Assembly (NCBI RefSeq): GCF_036323735.1
Contig: NC_086029.1
Span: forward strand, 49,041,357-49,105,356
Source: Rattus norvegicus
Lineage: Eukaryota > Chordata > Mammalia > Rodentia > Muridae
Direction: 5' to 3'
Length of the DNA: 64,000 nt
Position numbers and translations under genes: made by a program. Below are positions 1 through 11,195 of this stretch, piece by piece. Positions within the stretch are counted from its first letter, which is position 1; every line of letters starts with the position of its first letter. The notes under the pieces were generated by a model. That model ran no database searches, was not told the DNA's origin, and saw nothing but the letters and a program-made list of their open reading frames with translations.

Positions 1-577
1 TATAGGCTTTTGTAGTAGCATCTGGATTTCCTCAGTTTCTGTTGTTATGTCTCTTTTCATTTCTGATTTTGTTAATTTGGATACTGTCTCTGTGCCCTCT
101 GGTTAGTCTGGCTAAGGGCTTATCTATCTTGTTGGTTTTCTCAAAGAACCAGATCCTGGTTTTGTTAATTCTTTGTATAGTTCTTTTTGTTTCTACTTGG
201 TTGATTTCAGCCCTCAGTTTGATTATTTCCTGCCATCTACTCCTCTTGGATGTATTTGCTTCTTTTTGTTCTAGAGCTTTCAGGTGTGCTGTCAAGCTGC
301 TAGTGTATGCTCTCTCCTGTTTCTTTCTGCAGGCACTCAGAGCTGTGAGTTTTCCTCTTTGCACTGCTTTCATTGCTTCCCATAAGTTTGGGTATCTTGT
401 GCCTTCATTTTCATTAAATTCTAAAAAGGTTCTTAATTTCTTTCTTTATTTCTTCCTTGACCAAGTTATCATGGAGTAGAGCATTGTTCAGCTTCCACAT
501 GTATGTGGGCTTTCTGTTGTTTTTGTTGTTATTGAAGACTAGTCTTAGTCCATGATAATCTGATAGAATGCATGAGA

Positions 578-1123
578 TTATTCAATCTTCTTGTATCTGT
601 TAAGGACTGTTTTGTGACTGATTATATGGTCAGTTCTAGAAAAGGTACCATGAGGTGCTGAGAAGAAGGTGTATTCTTTTGTTTTAGGATGAAATATTCT
701 ATAGATATCTGTTAAATCCATTTGGTTCATAACTTCTGTTAGTTTTTCTGTGTCTCTGTTTAGTTTCTGTTTCCATGATTTGTTCATTGATGAGAGTGGG
801 GTGTTGAGGTCTCCCACTGTTATTGTGTGAGGTGCAATGTATGCTTTGAGCTTTAGTAAGGTTTCTTTTATGAATGTAGGTGCCCTTGCATTTAGAACAT
901 AGATATTCAGAATTGAGGGTTCATCTTGGTGGATTTCTTCTTTTGATGAATATGAAGTGTCCTTTTTTATCTTTTTGATAACTTTTGGTTGAAAGTTGAT
1001 TTTATTTGCTATTAGAATGGCTACTCCAGCTTGTTTCTTGCAACCATTTGCTTGGAAAATTGTTTTCCAGCCTTCTGCTGTGAAGTAGTGACTGTCTTTG
1101 TCACTGAGGTGTGCTTCTTGCAT
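578..1123 (-). pseudogene. L1 ORF2 endonuclease domain, broken copy
   Basis: A 181-codon open stretch on the minus strand encodes most of the LINE-1 ORF2 N-terminal endonuclease (APE-like domain that nicks target DNA). Recognisable landmarks are a GDLN motif, matching the family's GDFN catalytic aspartate region, and SRTDH near the C-terminal end, matching the SRIDH catalytic histidine region. The frame is lost after codon 181. A second open stretch at 32-373 covers a later, lysine- and arginine-rich part of ORF2. The reverse transcriptase lies beyond the window edge. No activity is expected. Confidence 0.85.
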
Positions 1124-1389
1124 GTAGTAAAAATGCTGGGTCCTCTTTATGTATCCAGTCTGTTAGTCTATGTCTTTTTATTGGGGAATTGAGTCCATTG
1201 ACGTTGAGAGATATTAGGGACCAATGATTGTTGTTTCCTGTTATTGTTTTTGTTAGAGGTGGAATTATGTTTGTGTGGCTCTCTTCTTTTGGGTTAGTTG
1301 AAATTAGATTTCTGTTTTTGCTTTTTCTAGGGTGCAGTTTCTATCCTTGTGTTGGAGTTTTCCATCTATTATCCTTTGTAGGACTGGAT

Positions 1390-1674
1390 TTCTGGAAAGA
1401 CATTGTGCAAATTTGGTTTCACCATGGAATATTTTGGTTTCCCTATCTATGTTAATTGTGAGTTTTGCTGGATATAGTAATCTGGGCTGGGATTTGTGTT
1501 CTCTTAGGGTCTGTATGACATCTGCTCAGGATGTTCTGGCTTTCATATTCTCTGGTGAGAAGTCAAGTGTAATTCTGATAGGTCTGCCTTTATATGTTAC
1601 TTGATCTTTTCCCTTACTGCTTTTTATATTCTTTCTTTGTTTTGTGCATTTGGTGTTTTGACTATTACGTGATG
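1390..1674 (-). pseudogene. L1 ORF1 C-terminal remnant
   Basis: On the minus strand this matches the conserved C-terminal end of L1 ORF1, the RNA-binding chaperone, including the segment that normally reads VTYKGRPIRI or close to it. The upstream two thirds of ORF1 are absent, and the remnant abuts 5' UTR sequence at about 1675. Confidence 0.7.
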
Positions 1675-2129
1675 GGGTCTGGGTATAGAGAGCTGTGGCA
1701 CAGGATCAGCTCAGGGCACAGGTGGGAACCAGAAGGATGCTGTCCCAGACTGCTCCTCAGTTCTTGTGTCCCGAGGGCTCCAGGTGGGTTCTTCTTGGGC
1801 TAGGAATGTGAGCAGAAGTGGTGGTCTCACCTGTGCTCTCAAGAGTGTCAGCACTTCTGAGAATCCAGCTCTCTCCCAACAGGACCTGGGTATAGAGAGC
1901 TGCGGTACAGGGTCAGCTCTGGGTGCAGGCAGAAACCAGAAGCTTTTCTCTCTTTTAATGCTGTAGTTTCAGTATGAATGCTTAACTTACAATACATGGG
2001 TGGATGAGCTATTAATCTTTTTCCCTTTGGAAATTCTTCTCTTTCACTTAAAATTTATATAAGTGCTTCAAAGTCTTTATCCAGCAACTAGAACAAGAGG
2101 TTTAAAAATAGGATTTATTAATTTTCTAT

Positions 2130-2316
2130 TAAGAAATTAATGTTTTGCCTGAGTGTATGTCTGTGCATCACATGTGTACAGAAACCTGATCAGGTTGAAG
2201 GAGAGAAGCCAATCCCCTGGGACTGGAGTTACTGACATGTAAGAGTTAGGGACTAAACCTGGGTCCTCTGCAAGAGCAGCCAGTGCTCTTAACCACTGAG
2301 CCACTTCTCCAGCCCT
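2130..2316 (-). mobile_element. B3-type SINE (B2 superfamily)
   Basis: The antisense tRNA-like head is at the right end (AACCACTGAGCCA then CTCCAGCCC), preceded by the B3 body with GGGACTGGAGTTA. It is moderately diverged. Confidence 0.85.
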
Positions 2317-2356
2317 AGAATATATTAATTGTCTTCTACTTCTATATTTTAATACA

Positions 2357-2528
2357 GTTATTTATTTTATGTACGTGAGTACACTGTCACTGTCTTCAGA
2401 CACACCAGAAGAGGGCCTCAGATCCCATTACAGATGGTTGTGAGCCACCATGTGGTTGCTGGGAACTAAACTCGGAACCTCTGGAAAAGCAGTCAGTGCT
2501 CTTAACCACTTAGCCATCTCTCCAGCCC
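2357..2528 (-). mobile_element. B2 SINE
   Basis: Antisense B2. It reads TTTATTTTATGTACGTGAG, then CAGAAGAGGGC, then GTGAGCCACCATGTGG, and ends in the reverse complement of the tRNA-like promoter. It sits head-to-tail with the preceding B3. Confidence 0.9.
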
Positions 2529-3387
2529 TTGTCTTCGACTTTTTAACTAAGCATCTGAATGAGAGTTTGCAGATGGTTAGGAGAGGGTATGGCAGAGTTA
2601 AGTCCTCCAAGCTCAGCTTTCCCAGGAGACAGGTGCAACAGAAGTCTTTCCCCAACCAAGAACCCAATTTAAGCTGACTGAATGCAAGTCTCACTGGAAA
2701 CTGCAACCAGAACTACAAAATGACCCATGAATTGTGAGCCCCTAGCTCAGCAGCCTCTGAGAGGCACCAGGACAGAGGAATATGGGAGCTGGGCCTTTCT
2801 TCAGGGCTCCAGGGAGAACATGCATTTCTGCTCATGGACTTATGGCCTCCATCCCAGCAAACCCAGGAGGCTCTTCAGGCCTCTCCAGGACAATATGCAA
2901 AGGTCATACTAAGTGGTGGAAGCCACCTTTGTCCTGCTAACAAGGATAGGAGGGGAGTACATTCTCAACTCTGAGACACATGGATTTCCAATTTTCGGAA
3001 CCATAAGGGAGTAAGTTCTCATGGTTACCAACAATTGAATGGTGTCTAAGAGAGCTCCCAGATCCCTTCAAGAACCAGTGTCTACACATGTTCAAGTGTC
3101 TGCCAGAAGATGATGCGATATTTGCATAAACCCCACACACATCCTATCACATGCCGAGCCATCTCTGGATGAGTTAGCACAGCTAACACAATTTAACACC
3201 GCGCGGTACGGCTTATGGATTGACGAGAAAATGTCTGTGTATTCAGAACAGTACAGCTCAGGTCGGCTGGATCTGAGTATGTGGAAGCCGCAGATATGAA
3301 GTAGTGATGGCAGCCCAGTGGTTTGCGCTTATGACTCATGGATCGCTGGCTCATTGTGCTCAGTTGGTTTGGTGGAATACCTGGTGT
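2529..3387. other. Stretch without recognised features
   Basis: About 860 bp with no repeat family I recognise and no convincing coding potential. Open frames are short and lack family motifs. Confidence 0.5.
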
Positions 3388-3719
3388 CTTGTCAGTGTTT
3401 CTTTGTGTGATAAGACATTGTGGTCAAAAGCAACTTGGGGAGGAAAGGGTTTATTTCTCCTTATATCTTGCAAGTCCCTGTCAGAGGGAAGACAGGACAG
3501 TAACTGGAGCAGAACGCTGCTCACCAGCTCGCTCCTCGGGGCTTGTTGAGTTTGCTTTCTTATACAACCCAGGGCCACTTTCCCAGAGCTGGCACCACCC
3601 ACAGTGAGCTAGGTCCTGTTACACCAATCAATGTTGGGGGCATTTTTCTCAGTTCAAGTTTCCTTTTCCCGAACTGCCTCCAGCTTGTGTCAGATTGACA
3701 TACAATTAGCCACCAGTAC
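3388..3719 (-). mobile_element. MaLR-like LTR, 'TGTGCTGGCTAG' class
   Basis: This is a medium-copy rodent repeat read antisense. It contains GGTCAAAAGCAACTTGGGG and GGGTTTATTTCTCC at the left (reverse complement of an AATAAACCC poly(A) region) and ends near GTGTCAGATTGACATA and AGCCACCAGTA. The layout fits an ERVL-MaLR type LTR; the exact family name is uncertain. Confidence 0.6.
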
Positions 3720-4147
3720 TTATTAGGATGCAAAAACCAGGCAGGCTTGTGGCAGACACTTTAAAACCTGTGTTTGGATTGCAGGGTGCAGGTAACCTCA
3801 GGTAGGAGAAAGGGCGACTCAGAGGACATGTGGCGAGTGTGTGACCCATCTCTGTATTTTCAGGATGCCTCGAGGAGGGGGGACATAAAGACATAAGTAG
3901 ATGGCTTGCTCCTGGCTTATCTGGGGTGCATGGTAAGAAGAGCTGGGCAGAGTAAATTATTGACTGATTCCTTATCAGGGAGATCTGGGCATGGCAAAGC
4001 AGGTCTTGCCATCTCTAGAAAAGCAAATGTTAGGAGGTTGGTAGCATAGCACTTAGAAACATAGAAACCTGGGCTCTAGACACATAAGCTATTTTCTTTC
4101 AGGATAAGAGCAAAGTCTCTTCATAAAACTTCTCCAAGATTGAAACT

Positions 4148-4262
4148 TTTAACTCTGCTGGATGTGGTGGTTCATGGCTAGAGTTCCAGCCCTTAGAGAG
4201 GCTGAGTCAGGAGGGTGTGAGAGTTCAAGGCCAGCCTGAGTTACTTAGTGAGTTCTAGGCTT
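4148..4262 (+). mobile_element. B1 SINE, diverged
   Basis: It contains GGATGTGGTGGTTCATGG, then GGCTGAGTCAGGAGG and TTCAAGGCCAGCCTGAG, the 7SL-derived B1 order. The copy is old and lacks a clean A tail. Confidence 0.75.
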
Positions 4263-4863
4263 TTACTGTAGAAAGTGCCCGGGTGGATGATTTGTCTCTG
4301 TCTATAAGGCAGCCCTATTTGCCTGTTTGTTTGGTCTCTTAAGTTTTCTAAGTTACACAACCGAAGCCCAGCAGTTTAACTTATTCCAGAATTTTCCTCA
4401 TCAGCTGCAATGTTATGATGTCAAGAACCAGGACATAATAATGAGATGGTGCAAGGCAAAACATTATTTTTACAGCTGGGTCAGACTTATATTCTCCTCA
4501 GGGGTACAAGAATGAAAGCAGCCCAGACCAGAAACAGAAAGGCCTTTTTAATGGCAGTTATTTTTATGATTATGGGGAAGGTGCACCTTATGGGTTTGTG
4601 GTCAAAGAATTAACATATCATGAGACCTTTGATGTTTGGTCAATTCCCAGAATAGTGGGAACAAGTTACAATGTGTGACTCATAAGATTATCAATAAAAG
4701 AACTAATCAAAGGATTCAGGTTGCCCTCAAACTAAGGACATGATCAGAGTCTAACGTTGTTTAACTAAAAAGAAAAATTGAGCCAGCTGTCCCTTAATAC
4801 TCAACATGTCTCATTTTTACATAGAGAGAATTCCTTGGTAGCTGGCAAATGAAAAACAAAAGC

Positions 4864-4899
4864 AACAAACAAACAAACAAAAGAAAGAAAGAAAGAAAT
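4864..4899. repeat. (AAAC)n / (AAAG)n simple repeat
   Basis: A short AAAC run passes directly into an AAAG run. Confidence 0.9.
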
Positions 4900-4944
4900 A
4901 TAAAGGAGAGGAGAAGACATGACTATTCCTAGGTCATAGTCTCC

Positions 4945-5440
4945 TTTGGTGGAGGAGAAAGTTTATTGTAGATAAAAGGGTTATACAGTCAGAGGCAGGG
5001 ACATCTGGGAGAGTCCAGAGTGGTCATGACTGTGAGCCCTCTGAGGAGATAGAGAGGAGAAGGGAGATGAGAACCAGGTGCAGCAGCCAGGACGTCAAAG
5101 ATACAAAAAAGGCAGGCAACTAAAATGTCTGAATTGTATGGAGAAGAGCCTCTGGAGGAAGGGCAGCTCAGCCCCCTGAGCTGGAGATATAGTGGGCAGG
5201 GTATGCCAGCCATACCCTGTAACAGGTAGAGACTAAGGATGCTGGAAGAACCTGGAGGCCATGTCCACTTTGATATGCTAAATGGGTACCCCAGCAGTTT
5301 GTCCCTGAGTTTGAAACTTAACATCTGGCGATATAGTTCATCCGTGGGAATCCATGAAATACCATGTTTCTGGTTCTGTGGGGACTTGGACCCTTCAAGG
5401 ATATGAGCTTGTTTGTATAAAACCTCTATAGCAATCTGGT
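4945..5440 (-). mobile_element. Unassigned LTR-like repeat
   Basis: It begins with a motif close to AGTTTATTGTAGATAAA (reverse complement of an AATAAACT poly(A) region), followed by a segment containing CATCTGGGAGAG that recurs in diverged form at about 20464. The pair implies a dispersed repeat, probably an ERV LTR read antisense. I cannot name the family. Confidence 0.45.
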
Positions 5441-5445
5441 GAACA

Positions 5446-5450
<5 letters not shown>

Positions 5451-5496
<46 letters not shown>

Positions 5497-5503
5497 TGTG
5501 TGT
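5451..5503. repeat. (TG)n microsatellite
   Basis: About 26 TG units with one TATG interruption. Confidence 0.95.
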
Positions 5504-6879
5504 TTATTAACATATAAGCAAAATTGTAGCTCAGATGGTCACTCTAGCTCCCAGCTCCAAATTTGCATCATCACCAGATAATAATCAAAGTCATGTGGAG
5601 ACACCTACTTTGCTAGTGTCTCCCTGCTAATAGGGGAGCTCATGAGAGAGGCCACCCAGGGGATGCTGTGGAGAGTCTACTAGTGATGGGAAGAGCTCTC
5701 AGTGGCACTCAGGAAGACGGGTGGGAGTTTGGAGAGGGTGAAGGGGACACAAGTCTTTTGACCCAGTTGTCATATGAATGATGGTACTGAGTCCCTAGAA
5801 AGGCTGATGTCTGGGAATGTCTTGCAGGAAGCCCCTTGATGAATCTGTGTCTCCAGCTTCTCAGTCTCTCCTTGCCATCTGACCTTGGCAAAGGTCAAAG
5901 GTTCCACATGGATGTAGACCCATAGTCCGAGGTGTCCTTAGCATGCCCAGGCTCCAATGAGACACCATCAGCAGGAGCTGCATGTCTTGAGGGAATGGGT
6001 TAAGCACACACTGTCATCTATGGCAGGATGGGAAAGGCTGGCCCCGCATCTTCCCACTTGGATCAGGGTCTATCAAAAGGAGTGGAGTTGTAATTTGTGC
6101 TTGTCTTCATTGTTTTCTTTTGAGATAACGGGATACGACAGACTAGGAACTTAAAAAGAAAGAGAGGTCATTCAGCTCATAGCACTTCATGCTAAGAAAT
6201 CCAAGGGCTGCATCTGCCAAGGGGGTAGTATAGGCTTAGTTTTTGAAAACCTACTTTTAATAAGGGTTCTGAAATGCGCCCACCGGCCTTCTAGCCCACT
6301 TTTCAAAGGTAGGGGAGAAAAGATGGTAAATAGGACAAGGGGGTGTGGACCTGTTTAGAGTAGTTCATTGGGGGATGATTCCAATCTGTCAGGATACCAG
6401 CAGTCCAGTTCAGCAATGTCAGAATACCAAATAAGAATAAGCAGCGGTGGCACGATCCATTGATCCAGCAGAAACTGCCAGGCCGCTGCTGAAGGCACAA
6501 GTGAGTGGGAGCGACCAGATCTGTCTGGGACACCACCCAGGAGGAGTTCCCTAGCCTGCCTCACTCAATAGGGCAAAGACCAGGGAAGATCCACGAAAGC
6601 ATTGCAAAGCCTGCTATGCAATCATACTGTCACTGTCCATTGATTCCTATTTATACTCTTTCCTCCCATGGATCTTGCCTCAGCAAAACACCACTCAAGT
6701 GAGTCTGTATCACCTGATATATCCAGAAACTTCCACTTCAGTGTAGAGTGGGCTGGGGCATGTCTCTTGTAGAGTCCCCAGGCAGTGCTGAACGTTATAT
6801 GGTGTAGTAAGATATATATGCAAGGAAGGTTGGGTTTTATAGCAGATTTGACCTTGCTAGAACCCACCATCCATTCACT
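5504..6879. other. Stretch without recognised features
   Basis: Nearly 1.4 kb in which I recognise no repeat family, exon or RNA gene. The short open frames lack homology that I can recognise. Confidence 0.5.
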
Positions 6880-7070
6880 CTTTGTTTTTTGTATCCCAGG
6901 TTGGCTTTGAACTCACTGTGTAACTGAAGATGATCTTGAACTCCTGATCCCCCAGATACCACCTCCCAAATGCTAGGGTTATAGGAGTGTACTACCATAC
7001 TTGGTTTACAGTGTACTGGGGACGGAACCTATGACTTTGTGTGTATCAACTGAGCTATACTCCCAACTCC
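6880..7070 (-). mobile_element. B4 SINE (B1 fused to ID-like head)
   Basis: Read antisense, a B1-like part comes first (CCAGGTTGGCTTTGAACTCA and CTAGGGTTATAGGAGTGT). An ID-like tRNA part follows (GGGGACGGAACCTATG and CAACTGAGCTATACTCC). This composite order defines B4. Confidence 0.8.
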
Positions 7071-7344
7071 ATAAGTCAGTGATAGTCTACTCCATCCAGA
7101 TGGATGGAGACTCTCAAGCTTGTCCCCTCTCAGAATCATACTTGGTCCCATTGCTTCATATCTCACAACCATGGCGAGCAAACATAAGGTTCCGTGTTCA
7201 GATTCCAGCACACAAGTAAAAGAGGCAGCACATCTATGACCCTAGACCTGGGGAGAGCAAAGACAGGAAGATGACTAAATCTATGGCCAGAAAGTTTATC
7301 CAATCAGCGAGCTCTGGGTTCAGTAAGGAGATACTTTCTCCACT

Positions 7345-7353
7345 ATACATACA

Positions 7354-7382
<29 letters not shown>
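7345..7382. repeat. (CATA)n microsatellite
   Basis: About nine CATA units followed by diverged ATACACATATG sequence. Confidence 0.95.
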
Positions 7383-7384
<2 letters not shown>

Positions 7385-7417
7385 GCACACATACACATAT
7401 GTAATTTACTTCCTACC

Positions 7418-7500
7418 TAACCTTGTGAGAGGAGGTCTCTTAATGAACCTGGAGCTCATTGAGTAGGAGGCTGGCCAGGCAGCCAATGAGCTTCAGGGAT
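7418..7500 (-). mobile_element. RSINE1/B4-type SINE fragment
   Basis: An antisense fragment with GAACCTGGAGCTCATTGA and GGCTGGCCAGGCAGCC. It is cut off by the adjoining pentanucleotide repeat. Confidence 0.6.
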
Positions 7501-7506
7501 ATATAT

Positions 7507-7558
7507 GATAGGATAGGATAGGACAGGACAGGACAGGACAGGACAGGACAGGACCGGA
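7507..7558. repeat. (GATAG)n to (GACAG)n pentanucleotide repeat
   Basis: Three GATAG-type units are followed by about seven GACAG-type units, a T-to-C change spread along the array. Confidence 0.9.
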
Positions 7559-7560
7559 CA

Positions 7561-7730
7561 TGATATGATATATGTATCTATGTATCATCTATGTATCTAT
7601 GTATGTCTATGTATCAATGTATCTATGTATCATCTATGTATCTATGTATATCTATGTATCAATGTTTCTATGTATCATCTATGTATATCTATGTATCTAT
7701 GCATGTATGTATGTATATATGTATGTATCT
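7561..7730. repeat. TATC/TATG array with 45-bp higher-order unit
   Basis: A tetranucleotide array in which a 45-bp block (ATCATCTATGTATCTATGTA followed by a TCTATGTATCAATG segment) repeats about two and a half times before decaying into simple TATG. Confidence 0.85.
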
Positions 7731-7804
7731 GTTTATGGAGCTTTATAGGAAGATAACTTGTGCTGGCTTCTGGTTTCCACATAAATGTACACACATGAAT
7801 GTAC

Positions 7805-7823
7805 ACAACACACACACACACGT

Positions 7824-7859
<36 letters not shown>
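7805..7859. repeat. (CA)n microsatellite
   Basis: About 26 CA units with one CGTG interruption. Confidence 0.95.
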
Positions 7860-7861
<2 letters not shown>

Positions 7862-7934
7862 CTCTAAACTGTATATTCTCTCCCTTGGTTGTCGGGGCAT
7901 GAAACCCTGTTTGCTGTTTTGTATTAAAATTGTA

Positions 7935-8136
7935 GCATTATTTTATGTGTACGTGTGTTTTGCCTATGCCTATGTACCACACACATGCTTAGTGGCTGTG
8001 GAGGCCAGAAGAGGGCAGTGGATCTCTGGGACTGGAGTTAGAGATGGTATGAACCAACTTGTGGGTGCTGGTGACTGACCTGTGGTCCCTGCAAGATCCG
8101 TAATGCTCTTAACCAGTGAGTCATCTCTGCAGCCCC
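7935..8136 (-). mobile_element. B3-type SINE
   Basis: The antisense body contains GGCCAGAAGAGGGCAGTGG and GGGACTGGAGTTA and ends in AACCAGTGAGTCATCTCTG, a diverged tRNA-like head. Confidence 0.85.
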
Positions 8137-8615
8137 TTGTTTTGCACTTTTTGCTGACTATAGTTTTAACAACTGGGCTTAGACTGCTGCAAACATTGTC
8201 ATAGCACATCCAAACCAGGCTAAACCTTTTGGTCACACTGAGAGTCCATGAAAGTAGAAGGGCCTTGGGCAGCCCTGGAGCTGGCACGAGGGCATCTCCA
8301 GACCCCGTGGAGAGTATGTCAACTGCCTTCATCTTCCATTTCCAGTTTTTCCTTCTCTCTCATTAACGTTTTCTTATTTATTCTAGTTCTTGATATTTTA
8401 CCTCAGATGAAAGTAGGGCAATTAGTCCCTTGTCTCTGTTTTTGACAGTGTCTCATCTGCATTCTGGCTTAGTGGTTAATTATGGCTTTAGGGTTTTTTC
8501 CCTTAGAAATGAATCTATGCTGCTAACTAACCTCCACCATCCCACCGCTGCAGGCTGACTTCTCCTACTGGAGACTTTAGACTCCTTTATCATTATAAAA
8601 GTCAGGGGGTGGAGG

Positions 8616-8746
8616 TGGCTGGGAAGATGGCTCAGTGCTTAAGAACACTTGATGATCTCACAAGAACCAGAGTTTAGTTCCAAAGACCCACAAGGCAGCT
8701 CATAGCTGTAGCTTCAGAACTAGGGGTTCTCAGTTCCTATTTGTAG

Positions 8747-8796
<50 letters not shown>

Positions 8797-8825
8797 CAGA
8801 CTAAAAAATAAAAATAAATCTTCGT
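8616..8825 (+). mobile_element. B2/B3-like SINE with (CA)n in its 3' part
   Basis: It starts with a sense tRNA-like head (GGGAAGATGGCTCAGTG) and ends in AATAAAAATAAATCTTCG. A pure CA run at 8749-8794 sits in the 3' half. Confidence 0.75.
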
Positions 8826-8884
8826 TTTAAAAGTGGTTGAATTAGGTTGCTAATAACATATTAACACTTTCTTCCTCTTTTAGA

Positions 8885-9005
8885 TGATGCTGGGTCAATG
8901 CTTTGACCTCTCTGAGCCCCATTTTTCTCATCTGCAAAATACCATCTGCCTTATAGGAGCGTGGTGAGAGGGAAATGAGCTAATATGCCAATACTTGGAA
9001 TTATG
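8885..9005 (+). mobile_element. MIR SINE
   Basis: It contains the mammalian-wide MIR core order: TTTGACCTCTCTGAGCCCC, CTCATCTGCAAAAT and GAAATGAGCTAATATG. This is an ancient copy shared across mammals. Confidence 0.75.
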
Positions 9006-9059
9006 GTTGACTCAGAGTTATTACAGTAATTAATAATAATAATTAATATTTTTGCTTCA

Positions 9060-10080
9060 AAAAGGTGCTCAAATGTGTTTCCCAAATGGCCCTTGATTCT
9101 AGGTTTTACTCGACAAGACTAACCACCAAAAATAGTCTTCCCTCAGCAGCGTTCTCTGTATTCGCGTAGTTGCATTTTTAATTTATTCGTGGTACACACA
9201 GTCACCACAAGGACACCAGCCTGGCAGAGTGAGAGGAGAGGATGCAGAGGGCTGGGCCCTGTCTGGGCACTCCCTCCCGCCCCTCCTCCCAAGGGGCTGC
9301 TCACTCAATGACAAGCAAGCCAAGAAGAGGCCAGCGCTGCACAGGAAGCCTTGCTGGAGGTAACGAGAGGCCACAGGCTCAGTCACCGGTGGGTCTCAAT
9401 TTCAGATGTAAATAATACATCCTGCCCGCTCCGTGGGCTCTTGGGCTGCGCAGGGTGTGTGTAAACAGGGCTTTGAAAGCGGGCGGCTTTCTGGTAGGCG
9501 ACGGCAGATCTTCCGAGGCTCGTTTTGCTATTTTATTCCTTAAAATTTTTATCAGTGTCTATCGATTTCGCAAAGTGATATTTTGTGACCTCTTTGCTGC
9601 AGCATCTCATGCGCTTTACTGCTGTCGGCCTTCATTGTTCCCTCCAGCTCTTGTGGATTCGTCATCCCTGCCTTTGCCGCGAGCTGACAAGAAACCTCTT
9701 GTCAGGCCTCATCCGGTGCCCTACCACGTGGACTAGCCACAGAGGACTGTTTGAAGTCAGCAGCAGCAGGAGATGCCTGGAACACCAGGGTGACAAGCTT
9801 CCTCTTCCCGTGGCTTCCTGTCTGCATTTTGCACAGGGGTCCCACTGACCAGTGTGGAAAGCCCTCTGATCCAGAGCGGTGGGCAAGTCGTAAGATGCCA
9901 TCTGCTGACTGAAGGCCTCTTCGGCTAGTTCGCTCCAAGTCTACACACATTATGTAAGAACAAGAGCTTCTAACCTTTAAACAGAGAACAGTGGATAAGA
10001 TTCTACTAAGTTCCCTAGCACCCATCAGTCATCCTGTGCTGAGCTGTCCCCGTGTGAGAATCCTGGTTCTGCATTGGAAA
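9060..10080. other. Repeat-free, CpG-retaining interval
   Basis: About 1 kb without any repeat I recognise, and with more CpG than its surroundings, especially 9400-9720. No splice-flanked open frame is convincing. A distal regulatory element is possible, but this rests only on composition. Confidence 0.35.
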
Positions 10081-10152
10081 GACTGCTGGCTCCATGCTGG
10101 TCTTCTTCCTGCTCCTCTGTGTTCCTGAGGAAGAAAGACTATCATGTAAATG

Positions 10153-10312
10153 CACCTATGAACATATGCATGTGTGCATGTGTGTACATGTGTGTGTTCA
10201 TGTGTGTATGTGCATGTGTGTGAATGTATACATGTGTGGTCATACAGATGAGTGTGTGCATATGTGTACATGTATATGCATGTGCATGTATGTGCATTCA
10301 TGTGTGCAAGCA
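10153..10312. repeat. Degenerate TG-rich simple repeat
   Basis: An imperfect array of TGTGTG, CATG and TATG units of the GTGCATGTGT type. Confidence 0.85.
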
Positions 10313-10441
10313 CACGTGTGCCAGTGCTTAATTCTTGGTGACCCTACCCATATGGATATGTTCATGCATGGGTTCAATTATTTTTTAATGTTAGTTCTGG
10401 GGTTCAGACTCAAGTCCTCATCCTTAAAAGTAGATCAATGT

Positions 10442-10537
10442 GGGGCTGGGGATTTAGCTCAGTGGTAGAGCGCTTACCTAGGAAGCGCAAGGCCCTGGGT
10501 TCGGTCCCCAGCTCCGAAAAAAAGAACCAAAAAAAAA
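10442..10537 (+). mobile_element. ID SINE, young, with 16-bp target-site duplication
   Basis: A full-length ID element derived from tRNA-Ala/BC1 RNA. It has an A box (TAGCTCAGTGGTAGAG) and a B box (GGTTCGGTCCCC), then an A-rich tail with AAAGAACC. The 16-bp repeat AAAAGTAGATCAATGT flanks it at 10426-10441 and 10538-10553. The anticodon-arm region has ACCTAGGAAGCG, typical of the later rat ID subfamilies rather than BC1 itself. Confidence 0.96.
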
Positions 10538-10553
10538 AAAAGTAGATCAATGT

Positions 10554-11040
10554 ACGAATCTCACAAAGAATTGACACAATTCAGAAAAGTGTCCCTTAGT
10601 GCAAATGGTGCAGGTCTCATCTCTTTCCCAGGTGTTTGCAGAATAAACACCTCCTTATCTCTCAGAACATGGACTTGATTTTCACCCAGGGCTAGCAGGT
10701 GGCTTTTTCTGATAAGAGTGGTATTTGTCTGTGAAGAAAGAGTTTCTGAAGAGAGTGGCGGATGTTCTAGGAGAGACAGAAAGGAGGGATCTAAGGTGAC
10801 AGGGCAGCTTCACAGATGTGAAGGCTGCTACATCTTCAAAGGAATAGCTCATTAATGTGGAATGATGCTTCTTCCTGCCTCCTTCTTGATTTCTCCAGCT
10901 ACTGGCTCTTCAATTCTGCTTCTGGATGGTTCTATAGAAAGCCCAGGCTATCCATGGATCTGAATGACAGACAGAACTAAGTCTCCTTTCTCCAAACTGC
11001 TGTTCTCTGTATGTGCATGTTTCACTTCTAGTGCCAGAAA
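10554..11040. other. Stretch without recognised features
   Basis: No repeat family, exon or RNA gene is recognisable here. Confidence 0.5.
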
Positions 11041-11044
11041 GACA

Positions 11045-11130
11045 GTTTTATGTATGTACGCGCGTGCATGCACACATGCGAGCACATGTGTGGCACATGT
11101 TTACATGTGTGTGAGTTTGCCAGCTTATGT
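11045..11130. repeat. Degenerate TG/CA-rich low-complexity DNA
   Basis: Mixed GTGCATGCACACATG-type sequence bordering the next SINE. Confidence 0.7.
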
Positions 11131-11195
11131 GTGCTCATGTTTATGGAGGGAGAGGGAGGACGATGTTGAATACCTTCCTCAATTACTTCCCACCT

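Larger units (their letters stand above)
1..1962 (-). mobile_element. LINE-1, rat type, 5' part with internal deletion
   Basis: Read on the minus strand, this is the 5' half of a LINE-1 that runs off the left edge of the window. From right to left there is a 5' UTR with two tandem monomers (about 1681-1962; the same 15-bp motif begins at 1681 and 1888, a 207-bp period), then a stretch matching the C-terminal end of ORF1 (about 1390-1674), then ORF2. The 5' UTR joins the end of ORF1 directly, so most of ORF1 is missing. ORF2 is open only in pieces. This is a dead copy. The family assignment is firm; the rat subfamily is inferred from the 5' UTR. Confidence 0.88.

Noticed and set aside
578..1123. 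Intact-looking endonuclease frame considered as a live L1.
   Set aside because: ORF1 is mostly deleted and ORF2 is frame-broken, so it cannot be autonomous.
10442..10537. tRNA-like promoter boxes suggesting tRNA genes at ID copies.
   Set aside because: The A-rich tails, target-site duplications and lack of a folded acceptor stem show ID SINEs, not functional tRNA genes.
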